Under the pieces are notes generated by a model. The model made no database searches, was not told the origin of the DNA, and was given only the letters and a program-made list of their open reading frames with translations. Positions 9,285-22,116 of a DNA stretch of 64,000 nt are shown piece after piece. Source of the DNA: Porites lobata (lineage: Eukaryota > Cnidaria > Anthozoa > Scleractinia > Poritidae). The stretch is taken from contig CALNXK010000103.1 in the NCBI GenBank assembly GCA_942486035.1, forward strand, positions 468,501 through 532,500, read 5' to 3'. The stretch's first letter is position 1. Every line of letters starts with the position of its first letter. A program made the translations under genes and the position numbers.

Positions 9285-12200
9285 ATGGTGGAGATACAGT
9301 CGTCCGCTCTGATCTTCGGTATTTTGCTCTGTTGTCTCTCTGAAAACAAAGCAAGGTTTGTTAAATTTTGAATATAAGCCTTAAGTTTATGTTTAAGCGT
9401 AACAATTCCCTACAATGTAAAAGCAAAGCACAATTAAGTCATATATACGGCGTGGCCTGTCGCTGAGAGTGAGTTCTGTGCGAGATCGAATCAAACCACA
9501 GCGTTTAGTTTGCCTTATCTCGAGCGAGATCTAAGGGTCTAAGGAATTATATTTGTAATAAGATTTATTACGTTTTACAATGTAGGTAATGCTAAATTAA
9601 ATCCGAGTAAAACATGTGGTCATTTCTGCATAGTCAGATGGTTGGCCAATTCTGACCTTTTGACTGCACCGACTGATTCAGCTATCGCAGTACATACATC
9701 GTGTAATAATGCAGTTACATTATCAATATTAATCGTTTGTGGTTCAGAGAAGAAATTCATTAAAATCGAGGGACAGCTTTGCGAAAATGCCCTAAGATTG
9801 TTTTTTTTCCAGAGCTCCCCGGGAGCTTCCGTAGTAAAATGAAAGGGAATGCTCATCCGGGGTACCCTATAATGGCCTCTGCAGGGAGGCTCCGGCCGAA
9901 ATGGGTACCTTTTTCTGGCTTCAGGTGTATGAAAGGGTAGGGATTTTAATCGTTGAAGTATATGTCACAGCTTCCTTGAAAACCATCAGGACATTATAGG
10001 TAAAGAAAAACTCCTCTGGCCCCCAGGGTAGTCACCACCAAACACTTAAATTTTCAAACATAACAGGTAAATTTAAGTTTATCTTTTCTTTGCTTTGTGT
10101 TTGCTTATTATTTTAGGAATCCTCCAAAAATTGTTACAAAAGGTGGAAGCCTTGTTTTACAAGCTGGTGAAGATGGTAACATTGTGTTTGAGCCTGCTCA
10201 TGGAAAACAAGTCCTTATTGGTGGAAATGCATTAGTACGGCATTTGAATACTGTAAACTTCTTCAGCTAATATAACTCCCCCCAGTTATTGGCCCATCTA
10301 CCTGTAAACAAAAAATACATCCAGTTAAAAGACCTTGGATGTAAGCCCTCTTTTGCTTGTATTAAAATGAATTCGATTTTTTATGATGATTTGAAGTTGT
10401 AAAGGCAAGTAAATTCGAAAAGTATTTCGATCAGTACTGCTAAGTATCTTGCATTGTTTTGAAATGCTCTTTTGCAGCTCGGTACGAAGTCCCCTGGATA
10501 TAAGCCCCGCCCTTCATAAGCCTTCCCAAAACCCTTAGGAAGTTGTATAAGCCCAGAGCTTATCGGCAGAAGTTCATGGTAATGCTTAACCCCAACTGAA
10601 GGGCACCACAGGGGCGGATCTAGGGGGAGGGTGGAGGGGGTGCGCACCCCCCCTTCCCTGAGATGACCTGTGGTTTTCTAATACAACTGGTATTCTGCAA
10701 AAAAAAAAAACTATGTGGTTTATTGGTGTTGAAATGAAGTAGAGCAAGAGACGAGTGCACCCCCTGCTAAAAAAAGTCAGGGATCAGCGCCTGCACCATT
10801 AGAAAAACACCCCTTGGCTGACTATGTCCTCCTTGGAGGGGATGTGTTTGCATGGAGTCCTATAAACCACTGACATTATCTTCTTGGAAAAACACAATTT
10901 CAGTTTGCAAGATAGACTGTGTATGCAGTGTGCATTTTCAGTCCTTTAAGGTTCAATGACTGAATATCCATTTCAAGAAGCCCTTGGGTCTGATGACAGT
11001 TTTGGATATGTGCTACCCTTAAACGCCCTCCAAATTTAGATTTATCATCACTTTTTTGCTGCTCAAATTGTAAAACCAAAACACATTTGAAATACTATAA
11101 TCACATCATATCCTAGATTATAAATCCCAAGAAAATGACTTCATCGGGCTGCACATAGCTGTAAAGGTATTTTGGGGGAGTAGCCATTTTTTCTGCTTTA
11201 TCTACAGAAAAGCAATCTTATGCCTTTTCCCACCTACCCCGAACTGGCACGATTACGCACATTAAATTCCTTGCAAAGGGGACCTTAAGATACACCATCT
11301 TTGGCTATGGGTACAGGAAAGGGGACTTGCTTGCCATACAATGATTTCCCAGATGTGGTGGTGGAATCATTACTCTAGATAACAGGAAGCCTTATAGCCA
11401 TTTCTCTGAAATAAGAAGCAGCCTCCTTATTTCCCCCCTCCCCCTTCCCTGTTTACTGGAAAGATTTGGGAATCTTGAAGTCTTTTTTACTTCACTTGCG
11501 TGTTACAGGTAACATTACATTCAGGTTAAAATTTTTTAGCCTAGATTTTTCAACCTAGGTTGATTCTCAATTTCCTTTGTCTCCTAGCATTCCTTAATTA
11601 TTCATGTATTTAGGGCTAGGAGACATATTAAAGGATAATGAAGATCAACCTAGGTTAAAGCATTTTAACCTGAATATAATTTGGACCTGTAACATATACA
11701 TTGAAAATTTTATTATTTTTTCAGTATAATTATTATACTGTCACTGCACAAGTAGGACAAAAGATAATCTTTGCAGAGGTATCACACACTGCACCTCTTT
11801 CCATACTCATTTCTTAAGACAGTATTGTATATATTGTCCTTGTTTGGACTCATGAATACCTGGAAAAATTCCTTCAGCATGATCATGTGTATAATATTAA
11901 TTTGTTTACAATTTCACAGAATATATCAGCAAGTACCGGAGCTAAAGGGGAGGTAAAGTCTTCATTCTATTATTCACTAATATTGTTTACTAATATTCTA
12001 GTGATAAAAACAAACCTTTTGAGTTTTTTAATACCCATAACTTGAATGTTCTTTTCTATTTTTTTATCAAAGAAAGGGGATCAAGGACCTCAAGGCCCAG
12101 TAAGATAAAACTTTATATTTTGATAATTTATTTCAGCTCAGTGCTACCTGCAAATAACTGAGTGATCAACCTATACTACAAATTGAATGTACTTTTTTCA

Positions 12201-15200
12201 TTTTTTTCCTTCCAGCGTGGAAAAACTGGAGATATGGGAAAGCCTGGACAGGTCAGTAATGTTTGTTAAAAACATTAATAACAGCAACAACTTTTGACCT
12301 TTTTTCCCAATCATTTTCATGAAAAATGAGCAACCAGCACTTCAAAATGTGCATTTAACAGCTTTATAAATGTTTGTCTATTTTAATGATTTAATTATTG
12401 TTTCATAATAATTTCTTCTTATCTTCTCAACAAGAATGGTACCAAAGGAGAGAAAGGAGAGCCAGGACAAATAGTAAATGTGGTAATTAATTTCCTGCCT
12501 GATCTTTATGTTTTAGTTCCAAACATTTTACAAATTTCTTACAAAAACTCTTACTCTATTTTATATTTTTGGTGCTGGTACTTGTAGCACTCAAAGGTCA
12601 CCTAAGATGGTAAATTACATTTTTACATCAGTCTACCTCTACATCTACATTTTTTCATCTACCAGATAACTAACTAATCTGTAGGTTGCAGTGATATCCA
12701 AAATTAACTGTAGGCTCTTAACAAATATATGAGAAAACAGATAGTGAACGTACAATTTGAAAATATCAATAATTTCAGTTATATTACTATTATTAGATTA
12801 TATTAATATTTTTGTAACAAAATTTTCTGTTTCAGAAAGGTGATCAAGGTCCACCTGGAAAGGTAATACTGATATGTCTTGTGATTAAGAGATATCTTAA
12901 AATCTAGAACTGTCAGTACTCTCACTCGCGGCTCAATGATGATATGGGCTATAATATGACAAAATGTCCTCTCCAAATAGGAAACAATATTGGTTGTCTT
13001 CTTTATAAAAGAACTCTCAGCTTGTTCCATCTGATAGGACCTGATAGTTTAAAGTTCCTGCAACCTACAGTTATTGGTAATTGAGCTATCAAATGTTATT
13101 TTCCTAGAATGGTACTGATGGCATTCGAGGACCTCCTGGTGCAAACGGAACAAAAGGAGAGCCTGGTCCTCGAGGGGCACCTGGACCATTATTTAACACT
13201 GTGAATCAGTCCACTTTGAGGTAAGGACTACAAGATTTTATTGAAGACAAGGGCATGTGTTAGTAGACTCAATCCATATTAGATTCTTGTTTGTTATTGT
13301 ACTGGACATCACAAATATAGCCCGTCAATAATATCAATAGTGTCCAGTGGGCCTTCTTCCCAATTTTGGTAATTTTAATATCTCCCTCGAACACTTGAAG
13401 GAGAAGGCTCTTCATGCTCTTTTTAGTTTAAGAAAACACACAAACTTTAGCAAATTAAAACCTTCTCTTGCTTGCAAAATATTTGAAACGATGATTTCCC
13501 CGATATTATCATATAATAGCGAAATTTGGGGTGTATATGTAAAACATGATTTTAAAGCTTGGGACAATACCCCAACTGAAAAAACCCACTTGAAATTTTG
13601 CAAGCGTTACCTAGAAATAAGCAATAAAGCTTCAAATGTTGCAAGTAGAAGTGAATTGGGACGGTTCCCATTAATTATTAATATTTATAAAAACATCCTT
13701 TATTACATATTGTATCTTCTGCGTAAAAACGAGGATACTATTGTTAAACAAGCCTTTTCGTACTTAAGCTAGAACTTCACTGTAATGGTAAAAATAGCTT
13801 TTACAATAATCTTATGAAAATATCTGAATATTATGACCTCCCTGATTTTGATCCTAATAATTTAAGTGAAGCTAAGATCAAACACTATATAGATATAATA
13901 AAACAAAAATATATTGCATATTGGCAACATACAATCCATCATTCTAAGAAACTACAATTTTACAGCTTATTAAAACATGATTATAAAATTTCAAGTTATC
14001 TAGACTTAATTAGAAATTCTGCGAATAGGAAAGATTTAGTGAAAATTCGTATAAGTAACCACAAACTCATGATTGAAACTGGAAGATATAATCAAACTTC
14101 CATAACGATAGACTCTGTCCTATTTGTAACTCTGGAAAAATTGAAGGCTTAATTTCATTTTCTCTTCCATTGTCCAAAATACTCAATCCCAAGGGAGAAA
14201 TTCTACGATCAAATCCAACAAAAATTTTGTCGATTTTGATCAGCTATCTTACACAGAATTAATAATTAAATTGATGAATTCACAGAATTTTTCCGTAAAT
14301 TCACATTGTGTTGAAATTTGTCTCATTATGTAATGATTTACGTAATAATTTGTTATCAAGTCATGCTGATGACACTTGATTGACTACAGTCATCATTGCA
14401 TTATCATTGTTATGATTTGTTTGTTTGTTTGTTTGTTTGTTTTTTTTTTATATTAAAGCTTTTGCAATACTGTAACTACATAATTATAGTCATGCAAATA
14501 AAGCTTATGTTGTTGTTGTTGTTGTTGTTGTTGGATCGTGGGTGTGAATACCTTATTATTTTATAGCCTGATAATGACATCACTGTAATTCATGTTTGCC
14601 GACTCTTTTTCTTGACTTGATTTTGACAATGAGAGGTATGATCAACAGTATATATTATAAGCAATAATTAAAATGACCTGGTACTCATTCATTTCACAGG
14701 TGCATGGCTAAATATTGTAGGGATCAGCATGGACTGAAAGCACTTATATTAACACAAGTTAACCCAAACAATTTGTCTTGTAACATTTTCTTTTAGATGT
14801 GGTAATGCTAGTGATTATGGCTCAGTCAGGTTCATGTCTGGATTTCTTCAGGTAATCCCTGAGGGATCAGAGCAATGATAGTTCTATCAAGTAGGACTGG
14901 GAAATGTTCCCAGTGGCAGGGAGTAATGAGAAGTCACTGTTTAATTAGCAGGCTGATCCTTTTAGAGTTTCTTCTTGGCTTGTCATCTGGTTCTCGTTTC
15001 TGTGAGACTAACATCTAAAGGCCAATTTGTTTTAGAATGTAAGGGCCAAAGGTTTATCAGCTTCATGATTATTAAACCTCCATAAACATGTTTAAAATGG
15101 CATTACTATAAGTCTGTGGCCTACTCAAGATAATATTGGCTTTGATTCAGTCCTCAGTTAGTTTCAAAAAATGATCCACCTGTTTAGAAATCAAATGTAG

Positions 15201-17329
15201 TTAATCTGAGTTAAGTTCTATCATATACTGGAAATTAATCTGGAAAAATTTATACTGCGAGCGCTGCATGACTCTTTTAACACATAAATTCTTGTTTTTT
15301 TTCCTTCATGCACCTTTAGGTCTGTACAGGAATGGGTTGGCAGAAACTGGCATTTCAAGACAGTCTATGCCAAATGAACATCCCAAAGATGAACCACGAA
15401 GCCTTTCAAACTGCAACCTTTGCCATTTTATTCCAGTTTAATGGCAATTTGAATGTCAATTTTGGTCCTAATATGAATATCACAAACATAACAACAGGTA
15501 GTAGAATTTGGTGTAAGTAAACATAAGCTGAGAGTTATACTATTTCCAATAATTTTGCTGAAAGCACAAGTAATTTGTTTGTTATGTACCCCCGAGTGTA
15601 ACAGGTGACTTCTCTGCCCATCAACTGGATTGGAAAGAAAATTACATTTTTACCACCTGCTTTTTGAAGCAGATGTAGAATCTTGACAAGGGAAAGGTCG
15701 CCTCTGATGAAAGTTTGTATCTAAGGTGAAAAGATACTTGTGGCAAGAGGATGGGTGAAGAGGCACCCAAGGAATCCCTTCTTCTCAATAGACCCTCCCA
15801 CGATGTTCACATGTATGCCACTAAAACACTACATTTCCAAGGATTCTGTTTAAGTTAATGCTCCCTTCCACCAGGGTTTTTAAGTTGTCAAAACATCAGT
15901 GATGGTTGTCAGTTGTCTGACTCACCAACAGTCCCCTTGCACAGATGAACCAGTGCTAATAAAATTGGAACAATTTTTTGCTTTATTCTGATTTAGAGTA
16001 CCAACAAAAGGGAGGGCGAAACACCACTCAGTATGTTGAAAGTTTAATGGGGAAAGCAGTCCAGCTGAAAGGTCAGGAGTACATCAATTTACATGGTATA
16101 CCAGCAGATTTCTGGACTAATGATGAATGGTCTGTCATGGGCTTAATGAGATTTCATGATGATGGCATATTGGGCAGCAGTAAAGAGATACCTGTTTTAG
16201 GAGATGGAGAACCTGTCAAAGATAAAGGATTTCATCTTGGTTTAATTAAACAGGTACTTCATGATACGCAAGGAGATAGGACACAATACTGCACCTCTAA
16301 CCATGACACTGTGTGCAACAAAACCTTTGATGCCTTTTCAATTTTTCTCTCTCTCTTTAGAAATTGTTGTTTGGTTTCTATTCCAATGATGTTACAGGAG
16401 TGACCACAATAAATTACAATCAGTGGTATCATGTTACTTGGACTTGGAATAAAAATGACCCTGTGAACCCTCGGTAAGAGCAGTAGATGGTCACAAGTCT
16501 GAATCTAAATGTTAGTGTAATAATATTATTTAAGGAAACATTACCCATTAATTTGTTAAATTATATTTCTAAATAAATTATTGAATGGCTGTTTCTGCCA
16601 GGGGAAAAGATTAAGTGAATCTTTTGTTTTTGATGGGCAGGGTTGTCATAAAAAAATTCAAGGAGAAAGTTTGACAATGGACAGTGCTGGGAAATGGTCA
16701 CACTTTGATTATTCCCTCTATTTCATTTTAATTACCTGGTGAATGGAAGTAGCTGGCAATATCGGTGGTCCCCAGCCCTGGACAGGCTAACCAAGAAGGC
16801 TCACTTGGAATTTCCCACATTTGTTCCACAAGAATGAAGCTCTCTGAACCACATATTAACAAATCGTTTATTGACCAAGGTTGGTCAGTCAAGATGGCTA
16901 GATATCGGGCTCTTTCTTTTTTAAAACTTTTTCTTGACCTCGACTTAGTGTTGGTCCACAAAATATACCAAAAACAATAGCCAAATTATATCCAGCCATT
17001 CTGACCTTAAACTTGGTCAATAACGCATAAGTATTGCTTGATCATCGGTATGACCTTTGTTGAGCACCATATTCATATCATCTTTTTTTCTTTGTACATG
17101 CAACAGGACAATAATTGTTGATGGCAATATAGATAAAAAGGACAAGCCTCAAAACAACTTCAAAGGAACAAGTGGGAAAACACAAATTGGAACTTGGTGG
17201 AATAACAATCTAAAAACAAACGTAGAAATTGATACTCTCTACATTGTCAACAAAGCAGTAATTTACCCATCCAGCAGCGTCTACCAACAGCAGTGTTATG
17301 CAAAGGTTTTCAACTCTTATATGCCATAG
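9285..17329 (+). CDS. Secreted collagen-like protein with C-terminal laminin-G-like domain, ~456 aa
   Basis: Fourteen coding exons: 9285-9355, 10117-10252 (an alternative end at 10234 also keeps frame), 11725-11778, 11920-11952, 12073-12099, 12216-12251, 12435-12482, 12836-12862, 13108-13220, 14797-14851, 15320-15497, 15997-16253, 16361-16473 and 17107-17329. All junctions are GT-AG and keep frame. Residues 1-23 are a signal peptide (hydrophobic core ALIFGILLCCL). Residues ~91-170 are Gly-X-Y repeats (GDQGPQGP, GDQGPPGK, GEPGPRGAPGP) with one break (IVNV). The rest, with cysteines in RCGN, VCTG, LCQM and QQCY and the pieces WYHVTWTW and TIIVDG, looks like a LamG/concanavalin-A-like sandwich with several N-glycosylation sequons. 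The short collagen exons (27, 36 and 54 nt) follow the classic 9-nt rule. A likely role is extracellular matrix; coral skeletal-matrix proteins of this type are known, but an orthologue is not claimed. Confidence 0.85.
9840..9960. repeat. Possible old repeat in collagen-gene intron 1
   Basis: The segment around gctcatccggggtaccctat and ggcctctgcagggaggctcc has the GC-rich, alternating look of a dispersed repeat and differs from the AT-rich intron around it. No second copy was found in this window, so this is weak. Confidence 0.3.
11511..11694. mobile_element. Hairpin MITE in collagen-gene intron 2
   Basis: The ends tgttacaggt and acctgtaaca enclose arms with cattcaggttaaaattttt / cattttaacctgaat and aacctaggttgat / atcaacctaggtt. 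It is 184 bp and ends just 30 bp before exon 3. Confidence 0.75.
13325..14535 (+). pseudogene. 5'-truncated LINE (non-LTR retrotransposon) fragment, RT C-terminal part
   Basis: Two frames (13347-13772 and 13814-14152) encode the region after the catalytic core of a LINE reverse transcriptase. The recognisable pattern is SYNSEIWG, then FCKRYLEISNKASN and SELGRFPL, then a run with YIAYWQHT. They are separated by a stop and a frameshift. The 3' end is a simple tail (TTG repeats at about 14508-14533) after a TTTG tract. It is oriented like the host gene in intron 9. It is dead, and lacks the endonuclease and the RT catalytic domain. Confidence 0.75.
16500..17106 (+). other. Collagen-gene intron 13 content
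   Basis: This intron lies between exons 13 and 14. The part at about 16765-16990 (overlapping open frames on both strands) looks like repeat sequence but shows no clear inverted ends or known domain. Confidence 0.3.
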
Positions 17330-18773
17330 GAATAGTCATGCTGATGAAGTTGCTGAATAGAGGCCTGTTAACACGCCCACAAGCAGGCCATAGAAACTAC
17401 TGGTTCCCAATGCAACATTACAGTGAAGTTAACACAGTTTAAAAACAGACATCAGTTAGAACAGTACTCAAGATTGTACTCTAGTGGGGCCCAGTGGCCC
17501 ATGGTGCCTAATTTATGCTCTTGGCTGGGGCAACTAGAAAATCTTAGATTTTTCACTGAAATCATAATTTATTATACTGGTCACCTTGGATTTCACAGGT
17601 TCAGAGCACTGGCCTTCCTTCAAATTATTTTTATAAGAGCACAGCCTTGGTATTAATAATTATTATTGTACGACTTAATATTATTGTACCAGTAATAGGT
17701 ATACATGTCTGTCCTATAGAGAGTCAAAGAAAATGATTTAAGAACTGCAGGGACAGTGATCTTTAGGGTGTGTTGTTTGTCCATTTTAAGGAGATGTCTG
17801 TCCTATAGAGGTATTATTTTGGTAAAAGAAAGTTGACTGTAAACTGCCTTGAGTTATAAACTAAGGGCACTTTCCATTTGTCAGAACTGACCGGCCAGAC
17901 CATTACCGTCATAATGAGAATTTCACTTTTAATCAAAACTATCCAGCCACATAGTCAAATCCTAAATAGCATGCACGAAGGAGATGGCTTTTCAGCGAAA
18001 ACTTACTCTTGGTAAAAGCTTTAATATTGCTTTGTCAAAATGACTGGTTTGGCCAAGGTCCTGCTGGCCAGTTCTGACTTTTGGAAAGCACCTGAAGTAA
18101 ATTGGCCACCATGTAAGGAGTTCAATTAAATTTGTTGAAAGGTTGACATTTCATAGAGTATCTCCAAGTGATACTCTTAAACCAAAACTTAACCAAATAG
18201 CTTACTGACCACATGCATGAAATACAACTGAAGCTATCAAATATTATAATATTATTAATACAGTCAGAGGAATAAAGCTGAAAATTTGTCCATGATGGTT
18301 TAAAGTTATTTAATGGCATGACTTGTCAACAGTATGTAAGAACAAGAAGCTGTTCTTTGGCCACTGTTCTGACATTTCTAAACTTCCAGTCTGACAAAGG
18401 AGGACTTCAGCTAGTTAAACTACAAACTTGTGGACAAGCTCCTTCTTTCTAAAACATTTTTGAACTGCAGGGAAGTGGGTGTTCCCTGATTGGCAAGGTG
18501 CTCGAGACTCTTGTTACCTTCAAACACATGTAGTTATCTCTTTGAAAGAGAAAGGAACTGTTTCTGAGTGAGGTGTAGTAATAAGTGAGCCTACAGCTAC
18601 TATGGTAGCGTTAACTGACTTCAGTCAGAGTGATGCTGTCAGTGACTGTTGGATTGTCAATAAATTGTGATCCTGACTGCCAATCATTCCTATGATACCT
18701 CAATTGCACCCGCTGTCTGTTCACAGTGCTGCATAGACTGCAAAATGCCACCATGGTTCTGGCCTTCACTGCA
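17330..18773. other. Convergent 3' region between the collagen gene and POLR3G
   Basis: It holds the 3' UTRs of two convergent genes and one MITE (17865-18092). An AATAAA at 18271-18276 on the + strand could serve the collagen gene, but it is more than 900 bp past the stop. No further gene is seen. Confidence 0.45.
17865..18092. mobile_element. MITE with GGGCACTTTCCATTTGTCAG-like ends
   Basis: gggcactttccatttgtcag with aactgaccggccagacca is matched in reverse complement by tggccagttctgacttttgg followed by aaagcacc. About 228 bp, non-coding. Confidence 0.75.
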
Positions 18774-21700
18774 TTAGTATATCGGCCCTTCATCCATGTC
18801 ATCATCATCCATAAATGCATCCTCATCATCATCAAAATGGGAAACCAAGTAGTCATTCTCCTGTCAAGGTAAAACATTCTGTCAATTAAATACAGTTGTG
18901 ACAGCCTGGTAACCTGCTAGATTCTTCACTCAAATATCCTGATGTTTGCATATAAATTTGATGGGAGAATCTGCTGTGAGATCAGTCACTTATGGCCTTA
19001 TCTTATGCACCCCTTTTGAGAACCTTACTGAATGGGGTGCGGACTGTGATTAACAAAATACAGTATGACTTTGTTTCAAATTTCTTTATTTCCTTTGCTG
19101 ATGTTTGCATTGAATAGCCTCCAAAGCAGACATTCTTAGGGGTTCGTCATGCGTTGGTCAGGAACACATGACGAACCCTTAAGAATGTCTGCATGAAGGG
19201 TTGAAGGCATTGAAGGGTTCAAAATAAATTTGGGACTGTTGCCGGTCATGTTGACTGGCCACAGAAATTTTCATGTCTCGTCTCTCTTCTGACCATTCAA
19301 AAATTAATGTTAAAAATAAAAGGGTAATAACTTGAACGTACTAGCCCAACAAACAAAAACATAAAGCGCAAAAAGATGCTTGTCCTCTTGAAATGTAATG
19401 GTGTGAAGAAGTGTTTTTTTCTAGTCGCTTCTTTACATGTCCGGTCAAAATGACCGGCAAACCGAAAGTTTGTCCGGACAAGTGTTTATCATCGCTAGAA
19501 ATTGTCTGTTGACCGGCCGTTATTTTGGAGTCTGCATTGGCAAATTGTGGTTTCATTCAGTTAATCAAAACAAATATTTTTACAATAATGTATTTACTTC
19601 TTCCTGTTCTTCTTCATCATATTCAAGCTCTTCATCGCCACTCTCGTCCTCAGCTTCTTCTTCCTTCTTATCTTCGGACTGATCTTCTTCCACCTCCTTC
19701 TTAACCATTTCCTGGAATTAAAAGCAACACATGTACTTATATAGCATTTTTATCGGTTTCCTTAAAGCTTTGTAACTGAAATCCTCGAGTTTAATAAGTG
19801 ACTAGGTTCCCTGTGGATACCAAATCAAGATAAAATTCCAACAGAAAAACTTTAGGACTTATTTAAAAAGAAATTTTGGAGGAGCTAATATTTTGGAAGG
19901 GGCACATCCACTGAGGGGCTTATTATTTTGCATTTCAAAATTAGCTGGGTGTAATTTACATGACTGAAGGAAAACCTAAGATTAATGCATGTTTGCAATT
20001 CTTCAACGCAAAATGGTAGTTTTATAAAATTAAAGGTTGAATTATAGTCTGTTTATCAAAAATGCTAAAAACCATTTCTTCACATCTTTTTCACCCATTT
20101 TAGTATTAAATGACTAAATTTAGTCATTCTATACTAAAAGTGGATAATTCTTCATAGGAGACAGGGTACTTCGATGAATCCATTTGATAATCTTCAAATC
20201 CAGTGCCATCTATATCATACACAGTAGGGTCAGAATCCTAAATGTGTATCTTTAACCCATTCGCCCCTGAACCGCCCGTAACCGCCCGTGCGGATCCAGG
20301 TCCTTTCTACCCTTTGTGACGTCATCAGTTTTAACGGTCAAGGACAACTTTCTTCGCTAACTTGTGCAGGGTGAAGAGATCTTTCAAACCATACCAGAAT
20401 GAGCACAATTCAGTCAAGGACACCGGAGAAAGAAGCAAAAAACCACGTGACAAGGACCTGAAAATCTCCATGAAAATCTTGTTCCATTACCCACCTACCT
20501 TTCCTTTCACCTAATCCTAAGATCCTAAAAGCTTTCCTAAAAACTCTTCCCACCAAAATGAAGCCTACTAAATGCCCAGCAAGAGAAAAAAAAAATGAGG
20601 CAAGAAAAGCCAAAAAAGAAGGGAGGAGAGAAAGCGAAAAGTAAAAGTCAAGACTGCTGTGTCACTTTTAAACCCAAAAACTATGTCGAAATTTTGCTTT
20701 CTGCGCATGCCCGAGCTTCGTAAGCTGATATTTTGCATCTGGATCAGAAGGCCGCCAAGTGTACGACCTGTAAACCGGTTTGTGGTAAGTTTTAGCTCTT
20801 TATAGCACGACAGTGACCAGAAAACCACTCGACTAGCTTCAAAACGCGTTTTTCGGCAAAATCTCCAGGAGCGAATGGGTTAATTTCCTGGAATGGGATG
20901 CTAAATCAGTTAATGACTGTATAATAGCTTACATCAAGTTGCTTCAAGGCTTCTGCATCAGATGTTCTCTTATTCTTCCCTTCCAGCCTTGGAATCCTTG
21001 GTCCTAAAAGAACATCAATAGAAATCTTTGCCTGCATGAATCACAAATTTTACGATGAACTTGTTAAGCAAAGAAAAATCATAGCACTTTTAAAATCAGT
21101 CCTGTAAATACGGTGCGTTCTTTCTAAGTACTTACTTGCGCTCTTGTTAAGGCGGTGTTTTCTCACTTTAATCTTAAGCTCACTGGGAAATAACTTCCAG
21201 TCTGCAAGATAACATTATCAGGGAGTTTATGTTGTTCATTTGCATTTTGTTTGTAAATGCAAGAAAATTTCTGATTAGGTGTGTTAAGGATGAGAGATTT
21301 TTTTTTCTGAGAGATAGATTAGTCTTTAAAACATGTTCTGTTGAGGAACATCTTTTAAGGTCAGATAAATAATATAATAAATTAATAAAACTGAGATGTT
21401 ACCTGGCTGCCAATCTAAGCCTTCGTCTGTCTGCTTCTCTCTGTATCTATCAGAGAACCTCTCAATATCTAGCATGTAAAAATGTTGGTAAAGAATTAAG
21501 TACTACAGATAATATGAAGGTCTCTTTGCGAGGTGAATACAAAACTGTGGAACCAAGGGGTTAAGGCCCAGTGGAGTACTCTGGATTTCAAGTGACACGG
21601 ATGATCAAAGGGGGCAAAAAATAGCCTCCCCGCAGATGTTCTTTGGGGTTCGTTCGTCACGCATTCATTTCTCTCTGTGGGGGAGAAATGAATGCGTAAC

Positions 21701-22082
21701 AAACGAACCCCATGAGACGTCTGCGGGGAGGATAGGCAAAAAAACAAAGCCTAAAAAAATCCCAACAAAACCTAAAAAGTCCCTAGACCAAAAATTAACC
21801 CCCCAAAATTCCCATGCTGAATTTCCAAGCCTTATTAACTAGTTTCATGAAACAGATGCAATATGAAACAAAAAATATTAAAACAGGCCGTGAAAGGTGG
21901 GCAATACTACAAATCTTCAGATTGTTTTGAATACCCCAAAAAAGTCCCTACTTAAATCGAACCACCCACAAAGTACTTGCCAAATTTCTAACCCCCCAAA
22001 AATCCTGGAACTGAAAATTTCTACCACCCCCCCAAAAAAATCCTTTGATCATCCCTGTCACTTGAAATCTGGAGAACCCTGC

Positions 22083-22116
<34 letters not shown>

